Source: Sedimentisphaerales bacterium
GTDB taxonomy: Bacteria > Planctomycetota > Phycisphaerae > Sedimentisphaerales > SG8-4
Assembly (NCBI GenBank): GCA_016928975.1
Contig: JAFGJR010000297.1
Location: forward strand, 1-25,982
Direction: 5' to 3'
DNA: 25,982 nt
The position numbers and the translations under genes are program-made. This document shows positions 1-9,312 of the stretch, piece after piece. Positions within the stretch are counted from its first letter, which is position 1; each line of letters opens with the position of its first letter. Below the pieces are notes generated by a model. That model searched no databases, had not been told where the DNA came from, and saw only the letters and a list, made by a program, of their open reading frames with translations.

Positions 1-193
1 CGGCGTGACGTAAGGGTGTATAGTATGCCATAGGTGGGTCCCAATTCGGCGCCGACGTGGGGCCCTTTTACATGCCGATTTCCAGCCAATTCGCACGAGT
101 CTGGATGAAGGCTAACTGCTGTGGAAGAAGGAGGTTACGAGAAGCCGTTCGGCGTGTGACTCTGTGAAAACAAAGCCAATTTCTGTGCCGGGC

Positions 194-232
194 CCGGCCT
201 GGAACCGGCGGGCGGTTGGGGTGGCAGGCCGG
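194..232 (-). terminator. Possible stem-loop terminator of the ferritin-like gene
   Basis: About ten bases past the stop of the ferritin-like gene there is an 8-bp perfect outer stem (194-201 with 225-232) enclosing a 5-bp inner stem (203-207 with 213-217). It is strong and GC-rich. The T-rich stretch on the transcript strand lies more than 20 bases further on, so it is not a classical intrinsic terminator. It could equally be a 3'-end-stabilising hairpin. The rest of 1-242 shows no supportable gene. Confidence 0.3.
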
Positions 233-242
233 GCAGGTGGGC

Positions 243-743
243 TCAGAATACGCCGCCTACGTAGTCGTCGTAGTGGAAGAACTCGGCGTTCTCCAGGAAG
301 GTCTCCGGCCGGGCTACGAAGTTGCGGAGGTTGTCCACGATGGTCCAGTGTTTCTGCTCCTCGTCCGCCAGCTTCCTGAAGATCTCCTTCTGGGCCGGGT
401 CCTCGACCTCCTCCGCCTTTTCCAGGTAGAACCGCTTGCTGTCTTCCTCGATATCGCAAGCCTTGCGGTACAGGTCCGCCTCGGAGATATCGAAGTTGAA
501 TTTCCGGCTCGAGCCTCGCATCTTCTCGAAGATCTTCCTGGTATGCGTGAGGATGGGCGTCTGAGGCACCTCGACAGGCGTCTCGGCCTTCATCTGCTCG
601 ACGACGTGAACGTGTTTGACCTCCTCGTCGGCCAGCATGGTCAGGATGTTCCTGAGTCCCACATAGTCGGTTCTCTTGGCCAGATCGCGGTAGAAGTGCT
701 CGCTGTACTTCTCTTTCTCCGCAGCAAACTGGAAGATGTCCAT
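243..743 (-). CDS. Ferritin-like (rubrerythrin-type) di-iron protein
   Basis: This 166-residue protein is a four-helix-bundle ferritin-like protein of the rubrerythrin superfamily, probably cytoplasmic and acting in peroxide reduction or iron handling. The di-iron ligand pattern is complete and two-fold symmetric. E11 is followed by an E-x-x-H at E41/H44, and E99 by an E-x-x-H at E129/H132. The two half-sites are joined by a linker at about 55-85. There is no C-terminal rubredoxin Cys4 domain, so it is a 'short' rubrerythrin-like protein. A GGAAAGGA ribosome-binding site lies just upstream of the ATG, which fixes the start. It is transcribed alone and divergently from the sialidase. The family call is firm; the exact substrate is not determined by the sequence. 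Confidence 0.85.
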   Translation of the reverse strand: MDIFQFAAEKEKYSEHFYRDLAKRTDYVGLRNILTMLADEEVKHVHVVEQMKAETPVEVPQTPILTHTRKIFEKMRGSSRKFNFDISEADLYRKACDIEEDSKRFYLEKAEEVEDPAQKEIFRKLADEEQKHWTIVDNLRNFVARPETFLENAEFFHYDDYVGGVF

Positions 744-1040
744 GTATCGTCCTTTCCATTACAGACGGATGTTCGCAGAAGGTCATTGCGGCCGGCTCAC
801 CGTCGATCGGCGATGGCTGTCTGTATCTACTGCCCTGTGGTCCGCCGGTTCTGCAAAAGAGACAGTTTCCTCTGGAGCCTCCAACAGAATGGTGGTTGCC
901 GTTCTCTCTTGTCGCCCTTGTGAGACCCGTCCTCGACCTGATTGAATCTTGACGGCGCCGAGGCAATTGTATCTACTCAGGGCTTGTTGGTCGCTCTGTT
1001 CGGGCATGGACTCGCACGGCACCGATGTGGAGACCAGATC
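744..1040. other. Divergent intergenic region, ferritin-like gene / sialidase
   Basis: This spacer must hold promoters for both flanking genes. On the plus strand TTGACG (949-954) and TATCTA (970-975) could form a sigma-70-like promoter for the sialidase, but the 15-base spacing is short and I rate it weak. No convincing minus-strand promoter was found for the ferritin-like gene. The sialidase frame stays open back to a TTG at 942, but that stretch looks non-coding. Confidence 0.3.
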
Positions 1041-2210
1041 GTGATAGGTATACCAGGTGTCATTCTTGCGTGGGTTGTTGTCCCGCTGTGTTGTGCAGCC
1101 GGAGTGATGGAATCCACTACCGCGGCGAGACTTGCCGATGTCTTTGCCAGTGGGACGGACGGATACCATACATATCGGATACCTGCTCTGCTCGTGACCT
1201 CCAAGGGCACCCTCCTGGCTTTCTGCGAGGGGCGCAAGAGCGGCCGGGCCGACAGTGGCGACATCGATCTGCTCGTGAAGCGCTCCGTCGATGGCGGCAA
1301 GACCTGGAGCGGGCAACAGGCCGTCTGGGACGACGGGGCCAACACCTGCGGCAATCCCTGTCCGGTGCTCGATCGGACGACCGGCACGATCTGGCTGCCG
1401 ATGACGTGGAATCATGGCGAGGACAGGGAGAGCGAGATCAAGCGAAACACCGGCAAGGACACTCGGCGGGTGTTTGTCACCCGAAGCGATGATGATGGGC
1501 GGACCTGGGCCACGCCGCAAGAGATCACCGCCGATGTGAAGCGGCCCGGCTGGCGATGGTATGCCACCGGCCCCGGCGTAGGCATTCAACTGGCGCATGG
1601 CCCCTGGAAAGGGCGCCTGCTGATCCCGTGCGATCACAGCGTCGTACTGCCCGACGACCCGGACGGCTACGAGTCCCACGTGATCTACAGCGACGATCAC
1701 GGCCGCTCCTGGCGGCTGGGCGGGGTCATCCGCCCGGCGGTCAACGAGTGCCAGGCGGTCGAGCTGATGGACGGCACGCTCCTGATCAATATGCGAAACT
1801 ACGACCGTACCAAGACCACGCGCGCCGTCGCCACCAGCACCGATGGCGGCCTCACCTGGTCCGCCGTCCGGCACGATCCGGCTCTCGTCGAGCCCATCTG
1901 CCAGGGGAGCCTCCTGCGATACGCGGCGCCAGTCCAGGACGGCCGCGACCAACTCCTCTTCTCCAATCCCGCCCACGCGGAGCAGGGACAACGGCGTGAC
2001 ATGACCGTCCGGATGAGCGAAGACGGAGGCAAAACGTGGTCCGTCAGCCGCGTCGTATGGCCCGGCCCGGCAGCCTACTCATGTCTGGCCATCCTACACA
2101 ACGACGATATCGCATGCCTCTTCGAGGCCGGACGACAGCACCCCTACGAGCGGATCATGCTTGCCCGTTTCACCCGTACTTGGCTGAGCGGCGCCGGTGC
2201 GAAACCGTAG
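1041..2210 (+). CDS. Exported sialidase (exo-alpha-sialidase, GH33-like)
   Basis: Predicted exo-alpha-sialidase that removes terminal sialic acids from glycans, 389 residues, a six-bladed beta-propeller. The GTG start is chosen because GGAGA sits 7 bases upstream (1029-1033) and because the product then begins with a signal peptide (hydrophobic residues about 2-20, with a possible lipobox ending at Cys17). Visible family marks are the YRIP motif with R46 of the arginine triad, the S-G-D-I-D acid/base loop (about 72-76), E236 in NECQAVEL, R252 in NMRNY, R319, and the nucleophile tyrosine Y346. Five Asp-boxes of the S-x-D-x-G-x-T/S-W type occur at about 82-89, 149-156, 217-224, 266-273 and 326-333. 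No sialic-acid catabolism gene lies nearby, so the enzyme may expose underlying sugars or feed a pathway encoded elsewhere. Substrate linkage cannot be read from the sequence. Confidence 0.88.
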   Translation: MIGIPGVILAWVVVPLCCAAGVMESTTAARLADVFASGTDGYHTYRIPALLVTSKGTLLAFCEGRKSGRADSGDIDLLVKRSVDGGKTWSGQQAVWDDGANTCGNPCPVLDRTTGTIWLPMTWNHGEDRESEIKRNTGKDTRRVFVTRSDDDGRTWATPQEITADVKRPGWRWYATGPGVGIQLAHGPWKGRLLIPCDHSVVLPDDPDGYESHVIYSDDHGRSWRLGGVIRPAVNECQAVELMDGTLLINMRNYDRTKTTRAVATSTDGGLTWSAVRHDPALVEPICQGSLLRYAAPVQDGRDQLLFSNPAHAEQGQRRDMTVRMSEDGGKTWSVSRVVWPGPAAYSCLAILHNDDIACLFEAGRQHPYERIMLARFTRTWLSGAGAKP

Positions 2211-2471
2211 AGCAACGTCGTGCCACGACTGTCGGGCCGGCATCACAGACAAGGACGTGGGGTTTGGGGCTATGGGGAATTGAGCAGTGAGAGCCGGTTT
2301 TCTTCTTCGCACCGGATTGCCCATAATCTACAATCAGCTCGGAGTCGGATAGCCGACAACGGTTGTGGGACGATCCAGAGCCCACTGTGGCTCATCTGAT
2401 AGAGAACATGGACCGCGAAGGAGTATGTTGTACATTGTGAGTTCCCTTATGTCAGGGAGGAGACCCGAGAC
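2211..2471 (+). other. Spacer upstream of the methyltransferase-PIN operon
   Basis: This 261-base spacer has no supportable ORF and no clear terminator for the sialidase. The only strong signal is the GGAGGAG ribosome-binding site at its end (2456-2462), nine bases before the GTG of the methyltransferase. No good sigma-70 promoter was recognised. Confidence 0.4.
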
Positions 2472-5012
2472 GTGACCGCATTCGCACATTCTGCTGCCGC
2501 TTTGAGGCCCCTCCTTCAGAAGTGTGGCTATTCAGGTGCGCGATTGGCGACGGACTTCAGGGTGGGCGATACGAGATATCCGCTCGTTGGCTTCGCCAGC
2601 AAGCCGTGGGATTTCGATTCAGCCTGCATTGCTGTCAAGGAGACATTCGGGGAGCCCGAAGGTGCTGTCAGAGAATGCCGTCAGTTGGGCGCGCCAATCG
2701 TCTGGGTGCAGCACAATGGGATCGTTGACTGGTGGGTACAACACGGCACAACCCCCAGGCGATTTGACTCCAAACCGCTCGGCGAGTTTGCGTCGCTGGT
2801 TCAATCCTACCGGGCGGACCTTGCGCCCGAAAGCATCTACAGAGCCAAAGTGTTGGGCCGTCTACCAGGCGCAAGGCAAAAGCAGTTGGACTTCGTGGAC
2901 GTGGGACTCATGCCTCTGCTTCGCCTTGAAGCTGGCGAAAAGTTGGGCAACCTCGTTGAGGAAATGACACAGGCCACTCTTAAGGGCCTTGGCCGAGACA
3001 ATCCGAGCAAAGCAATGCTCCGTGATGTTTTCACCCGCGTGTTCCGCCTGCTTGCAGGGAAGATCCTGAAGGACAAGGAGGTAGACGACTTCGGCCGGAT
3101 TGACCTTCAAGACCCCGCCACAGTCCTGAATGCGGTAGCGAGACACTACAATGCAGAGAAGACCGATGGAAGGTTGTCGCGCCGGTGGAAGGCGGCACTT
3201 AGCCGAGCCTGCCAGTTGATCTCCGAGTATGGCAGCGTTCGTGTTGTCTCACCTGAATCGCTCGCCCATGTCTATGAGCACACTCTAGTCAACAAGGAGT
3301 TGCGAAAGAAACTGGGGATTCACGCGACACCTCCGTACCTAGTGGACTACATCGTCTGGCAGCTCTATGACTGGATTTGTGACATCCCGAGAGAAGACCG
3401 ACACGTCTTTGAGCCGGCATGCGGCCATGCCCCGTTTCTCCTAAGTGCAATGCGTATGCTTCGCCTGGAGATGGAAGGTGAGGCAGATCACAAGATTCAC
3501 ACATACTTGAAGACACACGTCCACGGTATGGACATGGATGACTTCGCCCTTGAGATTGCTCGTTTGTCGCTGACCCTGGCGGACATTCCCAAGCCCAACG
3601 GCTGGGATCTCAAGCGGGGCGATATGTACGCGTCAAACATGTTGGCGGAGGAGATGTCACGATGCCGAGTTATTGTGGCCAATCCGCCCTACGAGAAATT
3701 CACACAGAAAGAACGGGCTGCCTATGCAGGAGCCGGGACAATCCTGAGTGCGAACACTAAAGCATGTGAGATGTTGTATCGCACGATCCCGTACATGGCA
3801 TCCGGCGCCTGCTTTGGCGTGGTTGTACCGCAAGGCCTTCTTCATAGCAAAGAAGCAGTGGAGCTTCGGCGCACAATTCTATCACAATTTGAGTTGAGCG
3901 AGATCGACATCTGTGGCGATAAGCTCTTCGAGAAGAGCGATCATGAGACAGCAGTGCTGATAGGGCGACGGAAAGAAGGGGAGGAGCCATATGGCAACTT
4001 GTGGTTTCGGCGCGTCCGGAACTCAGGTATTCAGGCATTTCGGGAGCGATTTGTGTTCTCATCCGAGGAGCGGGTGGATGTCTCGCGGCTCGTGACTAGT
4101 GAGTCAGCAGACCTGCGGGTTCCAGAACTCGACACCGTTTGGGCTCATCTATCGAAGTACCCAAGGCTCACAGAGGTCGCCACACTTGGGCAAGGATTGG
4201 CGTTTCACGGGAGGAATTTGGCAAGGCGAGCGTGGACCATTCACGACCCTCCGCACAAAGACGACCAATTGGGCTTCGCCAACATCTCGCCAGACCTCAA
4301 TATCTTTGACACCCCGCCGGAGGTCGGGATGAACTTGAGCCGACCAGTTCTATTGCATGTTCGTGCAGGCATGCCGCCTGGAACGCCACAGGTCCTCTTG
4401 AACTATGCTTGTGTTAGCCGTGAGGCATGGCGTCTAAAAGCGATTCTCGATGAGAAGGGTCATGCTATTACGAGTCGGTTTGTTGCCGTGCGTCCGACCA
4501 AACCAGAAGTCACCGCACTGTATCTATGGGCGGTGCTGAATTCTCCCGTAGCCAATGCTTATGCGGCCTGTCATCTGGGCAAGCGAGATGTGCTTGTCGG
4601 TACAATGCGCAAGATGCCTGTACCGCGTTGGTCATCTGTTCACACGGCCCACATTGAGCAGGCCGCAATGTGGTACTGCAGACTCGCAACATCTCCAGGC
4701 CAGTTGTTTGACGCCACTGCCACCCCAGAACGAATCAGGCAGGCTCTTCTGGAAATGGATGCTGCCGTACTCGGAGCATATGATCTTCCACCACGCCTCG
4801 AACGCCAGTTGCTTGACTTCTTCAGGGGTGCAGAACGCAAGGGGGTAGGCTGTCGATTCCATGACTATTTCCCCGCGGATTTCACGCCAACGATTCCCTT
4901 GTGGATATATATTTCGGACGATTTCCGGAGGTGTCGTGCTGACTATCTGATCAGCCGGATACCACAGGTCACGGACCCTGCGCTCGTAGACGCCCTTGCG
5001 GAGGTTGAGTAG
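2472..5012 (+). CDS. N6-adenine DNA methyltransferase, Eco57I/type IIG-like, with unknown N-terminal domain
   Basis: Predicted SAM-dependent adenine-N6 DNA methyltransferase of 846 residues. The SAM-binding motif I is FEPACGHAPF (about 313-322). The acidic loop GMDMDDFALEIARLSL follows at about 352-367, and the catalytic motif IV NPPY is at 404-407. The helical region before it (about 180-300, with TPPYLVDYIV at 286-294) resembles the HsdM/Eco57I class. Residues about 450-846 would carry target recognition. The N-terminal ~160 residues are of a kind I cannot name. They contain an A-V-K-E (about 54-57) but no convincing PD-(D/E)xK nuclease site. Start GTG is supported by GGAGGAG nine bases upstream. 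The stop is directly followed by the start of the PIN gene, so the two are surely co-expressed. The length fits a type IIG or stand-alone modification enzyme. Role in host defence is inferred from class and context. Confidence 0.85.
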   Translation: MTAFAHSAAALRPLLQKCGYSGARLATDFRVGDTRYPLVGFASKPWDFDSACIAVKETFGEPEGAVRECRQLGAPIVWVQHNGIVDWWVQHGTTPRRFDSKPLGEFASLVQSYRADLAPESIYRAKVLGRLPGARQKQLDFVDVGLMPLLRLEAGEKLGNLVEEMTQATLKGLGRDNPSKAMLRDVFTRVFRLLAGKILKDKEVDDFGRIDLQDPATVLNAVARHYNAEKTDGRLSRRWKAALSRACQLISEYGSVRVVSPESLAHVYEHTLVNKELRKKLGIHATPPYLVDYIVWQLYDWICDIPREDRHVFEPACGHAPFLLSAMRMLRLEMEGEADHKIHTYLKTHVHGMDMDDFALEIARLSLTLADIPKPNGWDLKRGDMYASNMLAEEMSRCRVIVANPPYEKFTQKERAAYAGAGTILSANTKACEMLYRTIPYMASGACFGVVVPQGLLHSKEAVELRRTILSQFELSEIDICGDKLFEKSDHETAVLIGRRKEGEEPYGNLWFRRVRNSGIQAFRERFVFSSEERVDVSRLVTSESADLRVPELDTVWAHLSKYPRLTEVATLGQGLAFHGRNLARRAWTIHDPPHKDDQLGFANISPDLNIFDTPPEVGMNLSRPVLLHVRAGMPPGTPQVLLNYACVSREAWRLKAILDEKGHAITSRFVAVRPTKPEVTALYLWAVLNSPVANAYAACHLGKRDVLVGTMRKMPVPRWSSVHTAHIEQAAMWYCRLATSPGQLFDATATPERIRQALLEMDAAVLGAYDLPPRLERQLLDFFRGAERKGVGCRFHDYFPADFTPTIPLWIYISDDFRRCRADYLISRIPQVTDPALVDALAEVE

Positions 5013-5546
5013 GTGGAAGGCTATCTCCTGGACAATAATGTCATCTCGATCCTGATGCGTCCGAAAGACCCTCGTTATCCTCGGGTCAAGGCGCGGTTTG
5101 ATGGACTGGGAGCGTCACCAGTCTATCTACCGGTGATCGCCATTGCGGAAATCGAGTATGGCATGGCAAAGGCCGAGAGTCCCGACGAACGACAACGCGA
5201 TGCGGTGCGTCGGTTCTTCGAGGAGTATCCAATTCATCTGGGCGTGGATGACAACACCGTCGAACCTTATGCTCTGATTCGCTCGCAGTTGTGGAAGGAC
5301 TGTGCCACCAAGCTTGGGGGCAAGCACAAGGAGAAGCTGCCAGAGGAGCTGATTCATCGCGAAAGTGGGAAGCTCTTGGGTATTGATGAACGTGACCTTC
5401 TCATTGCCAGTGTCGCGGCGCAGTACAATCTTGTGCTTGCCACGTGTGATCGGAATCAAGGCATGACGGCCATCGAAGCGGCCGCAATAGGGCTCCAACG
5501 AACTGGGCACGCGGTCCAACTGCGGATCAGCTATTGGCGAACATAG
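5013..5546 (+). CDS. PIN-domain nuclease (VapC-like), coupled to the methyltransferase
   Basis: 177-residue PIN-domain protein, expected to be a metal-dependent ribonuclease or nuclease. The acidic metal site looks complete: D7 in LLDNN, E46 in AIAEIEYG, D128 in DERDLLIA and D146 in ATCDRN. This is longer than a typical 130-140-residue VapC, with extra sequence at about 95-120. The GTG start abuts the methyltransferase TAG with no spacer, and GGAGG lies 8 bases upstream inside that gene, indicating translational coupling. No small antitoxin gene precedes or follows it, which is unusual for VapC. The partner position is taken by the methyltransferase. Family assignment is firm; whether it acts on RNA or DNA, and whether the methyltransferase restrains it, is open. 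Confidence 0.85.
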   Translation: MEGYLLDNNVISILMRPKDPRYPRVKARFDGLGASPVYLPVIAIAEIEYGMAKAESPDERQRDAVRRFFEEYPIHLGVDDNTVEPYALIRSQLWKDCATKLGGKHKEKLPEELIHRESGKLLGIDERDLLIASVAAQYNLVLATCDRNQGMTAIEAAAIGLQRTGHAVQLRISYWRT

Positions 5547-5662
5547 ACAGGGCGGAATGGCAGACCGAGAACACCAGAGGGCCACACGCGTCTTCCGCAC
5601 GACTTGCACCGCATTTCCCCGATCAGATTGAGTGTTGACCTCGCCATAGGACGGTGACGACC

Positions 5663-6154
5663 TCAGTCCTCGCTGCCGGTGCCTTGGCGGGGCATGGCGA
5701 TGGTGCCGGTGCGGGCGACGTTCTTGATGCCGTACGGCCGACAGACGTCGAGGAAGGCCTCGATCTTCGTTTCCGGGCCGCTCACCTCGATCATGAGGCT
5801 CTTGGAGCCGATATCGACGACACGGGCGCGGAACATCTCCACCATCGAGACGATCTCCGGCCGCTTCTCGGGCGGGGCGGCGATCGTGACCAGCATGAGG
5901 TCCCTCGCGACGACGGGTTTGCCGACGAAGTCCTGGACCTTGACGACCGGGATGATGCGCGCAAGCTGCTTGCGGACCTGCTCGACGATGCGGTCGTCGC
6001 CGATGACGACGATGGTCATTCGGCTGAGGTTGGGGTCCTCCGTGCGACCGACGACCAGGGAATCTATGTTGAAGCCGCGTGCGGCGAACATGCCTGCCAC
6101 GTGGGCCAGAACGCCCGGCTTATTCTCCACGAGTGCACTGATGATGTGTTTCAT
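5663..6154 (-). CDS. ilvN: Acetolactate synthase small (regulatory) subunit
   Basis: 163-residue regulatory subunit of acetohydroxyacid synthase, which binds the IlvB catalytic subunit and confers valine feedback control at the first common step of valine, leucine and isoleucine synthesis. The N-terminal ACT domain is clear (KHIISALVENKPGVLAHVAG, then a G-F-N-I-D-S-L turn, residues about 2-75), followed by the C-terminal ACT-like domain with ARDLMLVTI. The ATG at 6154 is chosen over an in-frame upstream ATG because AGGAG lies nine bases before it and homology begins there. It follows ilvB on the same strand with a 76-base gap and no terminator between, so it is co-transcribed. It converges on the PIN gene. 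Confidence 0.93.
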   Translation of the reverse strand: MKHIISALVENKPGVLAHVAGMFAARGFNIDSLVVGRTEDPNLSRMTIVVIGDDRIVEQVRKQLARIIPVVKVQDFVGKPVVARDLMLVTIAAPPEKRPEIVSMVEMFRARVVDIGSKSLMIEVSGPETKIEAFLDVCRPYGIKNVARTGTIAMPRQGTGSED

Positions 6155-6230
6155 ATCTATCCGCTCCTGTCGCCGCTTGCCGTTTCGGATCTTGCCGACA
6201 ACGGACAACCGGAAACTGAAAACCAGTGGG

Positions 6231-7961
<1,731 letters not shown>

Positions 7962-8186
7962 TCTCTTTCCTTTCCTGAGCAACACACGGGTTCCGACGGT
8001 AGGAAACCCTCTTGTCATTCCGGATCGTTGCAACGTCACGGGCCGCTCCACGCTCCCGGTCGGTTCCATTCCTGGGAACCGCCTATGTTGCCTGGAGGTC
8101 ATTGCCCTGCTGCAATGCCGTAACCGCCCCAACCGTCTGGAGCGTATCAGGTCTCATGCGGGCGAGTGGCCCGCACAAGGGTCAAA
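7962..8186 (-). promoter_or_regulatory. Long 5' leader of ilvBN with perfect hairpin
   Basis: Between the promoter and the ilvB start there are about 220 transcribed bases. They contain a perfect 7-bp stem with a 7-base loop (8061-8067 with 8075-8081). No run of Leu/Ile/Val codons forming an attenuator peptide was found, and the T-box core (a GGTGG-ACCGCG-like sequence) was not seen. The last ~25 bases before the ATG closely resemble the leader of the mini-IlvB gene upstream. A regulatory role is inferred only from length and structure. Confidence 0.4.
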
Positions 8187-8216
8187 ATCATATCGCGGCG
8201 GATTTCACCCTGTCAA
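8187..8216 (-). promoter_or_regulatory. ilvB: Sigma-70-type promoter for ilvBN
   Basis: On the minus strand the -35 box is TTGACA (8211-8216), the spacer is 18 bases and the -10 box is TATGAT (8187-8192). This is close to consensus and lies between the mini-IlvB stop and ilvB, so ilvBN can be transcribed independently of the paralogue. Confidence 0.65.
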
Positions 8217-8291
8217 TCTCCTTCGGCCATTCCGTGCGTCGCCTGAAGTCGAGGAAGACGGGACTCATGAGACGAATAGGACCTGTCAGCG

Positions 8292-8894
8292 TCACATCGC
8301 ATTTTGCAGTACTCGCAACCCTTCCATCTCGTGCAGACCTTTGCCTGGAGGCACCATCGGCAGAGCTTTCTCCTCGGCGTCCACGTGGAAATCGACCACG
8401 CAGGGCCTGTCCTCGCGGAGCGCCTGCTCAATCGCAGGGCCGACCTGCTCCTTTGACTCGACCTTGATGCCGACTGCCCCGACCGCCCGGGTGATCCCGG
8501 CAGTGGGCGCCTCCTGAAACGCGTCGTCGCCGATCAGGTCGGTTCGAACCTGGCCCGTGATCGCGACCAGCGGGATCGAGTCCATCATGGCTGTAGCTAA
8601 CCCGGTGACGAGATTGCACGCCCCAGGTCCACTGGTGGCGATAACAACGCCGGTTCTGCCACTGGCACGGGCATATGCGTCGGCCGTGTGGCAGCCACCT
8701 TGCTCGTGACAGGGCACGATGAACTGGATGGGCGCCTCGTGAAGCCTGTCGAACAAAGGCAGCACGGACTCGCCGATGTAGCCAAAGACAGTGTCCGCGC
8801 CGTGCGCAAGTAGAGCATCGACAATGATTTGCGGGCCGGTTTTGGGGATTGCGCGTTCGGCCGCACGGGCCACTGACGCAGACTGGATGTGCAT
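8292..8894 (-). CDS. Mini-IlvB: acetolactate synthase paralogue with in-frame internal deletion
   Basis: This 200-residue ORF aligns without gaps to the neighbouring IlvB. Residues 1-138 match IlvB 1-138, and residues 139-200 match IlvB 515-576. So 376 internal residues are absent and the frame is kept. By hand count identity is about 79% over residues 19-138 and about 55% over the C-terminal 62. The activating Glu64 of the PYR domain remains. The whole FAD-type domain and the thiamine-diphosphate-binding PP core, including the GDH...NN motif, are missing, so it cannot be an acetolactate synthase on its own. The ATG at 8894 follows a GGAAAGGAAGGAT site, and a promoter lies at 9166-9194. It may be a decaying duplicate, or a retained small protein that interacts with IlvB or IlvN. 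Amino-acid divergence without a stop codon leaves the second possibility alive. Confidence 0.75.
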   Translation of the reverse strand: MHIQSASVARAAERAIPKTGPQIIVDALLAHGADTVFGYIGESVLPLFDRLHEAPIQFIVPCHEQGGCHTADAYARASGRTGVVIATSGPGACNLVTGLATAMMDSIPLVAITGQVRTDLIGDDAFQEAPTAGITRAVGAVGIKVESKEQVGPAIEQALREDRPCVVDFHVDAEEKALPMVPPGKGLHEMEGLRVLQNAM

Positions 8895-9165
8895 ATCCTT
8901 CCTTTCCTGATCAACACGGCGGATTCCTGCCGTAGCACGGGCGTCTTGCCCGTGGTCTGGCCGCATGGGCGGGACGCCCATGCTACTTGGGAACCCAGGT
9001 TATTCCGACGGGTTGCGGCTTCTGTGGCTGTTCCGACCGTCCAATCGCCCTTGCTCACAAGGACGACCGGCCCGGCCGGAGATACATTGCCGGCCGCAAC
9101 CTCGTAATGATCCCACCATGGGATGAACCAGGTCGCGTCCCCGCGCTTCTCGCGGGAACCCTCAT
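8895..9165 (-). other. Leader region of mini-IlvB
   Basis: About 270 bases lie between the promoter and the mini-IlvB start. They hold the double-hairpin repeat at 8932-8986 and, close to the promoter, a 6-bp perfect stem of CCCGCG type at about 9140-9156. A GTCGGAAC sequence occurs here and also in the ilvB leader. The ATG-proximal ~25 bases resemble the ilvB leader, so the duplication that made the paralogue included upstream DNA. No ORF is convincing. Confidence 0.4.
8932..8986. repeat. Double-hairpin palindromic element ('DARAT'-type repeat)
   Basis: The 55-base element is bounded by the inverted ends GTAGCA (8932-8937) and TGCTAC (8981-8986). Inside are two perfect hairpins: a 7-bp stem with a 5-base loop (8936-8942 with 8948-8954) and a 9-bp stem with a 3-base loop (8963-8971 with 8975-8983). 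Translated on the minus strand it yields GQDARAT, which I recall as a frequent spurious peptide in planctomycete annotations from dispersed intergenic repeats of this kind. Only one copy is present in this window, so its dispersed nature is recalled, not shown. It lies within the transcribed leader of mini-IlvB. Confidence 0.6.
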
Positions 9166-9194
9166 AGTATGCCAGACCCCCCGCCCCTTGTCAA
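9166..9194 (-). promoter_or_regulatory. Sigma-70-type promoter for mini-IlvB
   Basis: On the minus strand the -35 box is TTGACA (9189-9194), the spacer is 17 bases and the -10 box is CATACT (9166-9171). The -35 matches consensus fully and the -10 four of six. It points at the mini-IlvB gene about 270 bases away, implying a long leader. Confidence 0.5.
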
Positions 9195-9312
9195 GCAGAT
9201 TCGGTTGCATGAACTGACATATTGTGCTATCCTCCTCTCTCTGGGAAGAACGTGAAATCTGATGACAAACCGAACCACATCACGGGACAGAAAGAGAAAG
9301 ACGACTTGACCA

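Noticed and set aside
942..1040. TTG start for the sialidase at 942
   Set aside because: The added 33 residues are not a signal peptide and have no ribosome-binding site; the GTG at 1041 has GGAGA and yields a proper signal sequence.
783..1991. Minus-strand open frame of 402 codons
   Set aside because: Antisense to the sialidase, whose Asp-boxes and active-site residues are unmistakable.
8932..8986. CRISPR repeat or intrinsic terminator
   Set aside because: There is only one unit, no spacers, no T-run after either hairpin, and no cas gene in the window.
8895..9165. T-box riboswitch in the mini-IlvB leader
   Set aside because: The antiterminator core sequence was not found, and no terminator hairpin with a T-run precedes the gene.
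9195..9312. DUF4160 partner gene upstream of DUF2442
   Set aside because: All frames were read by eye; none shows the short DUF4160 pattern with its His-rich motif.
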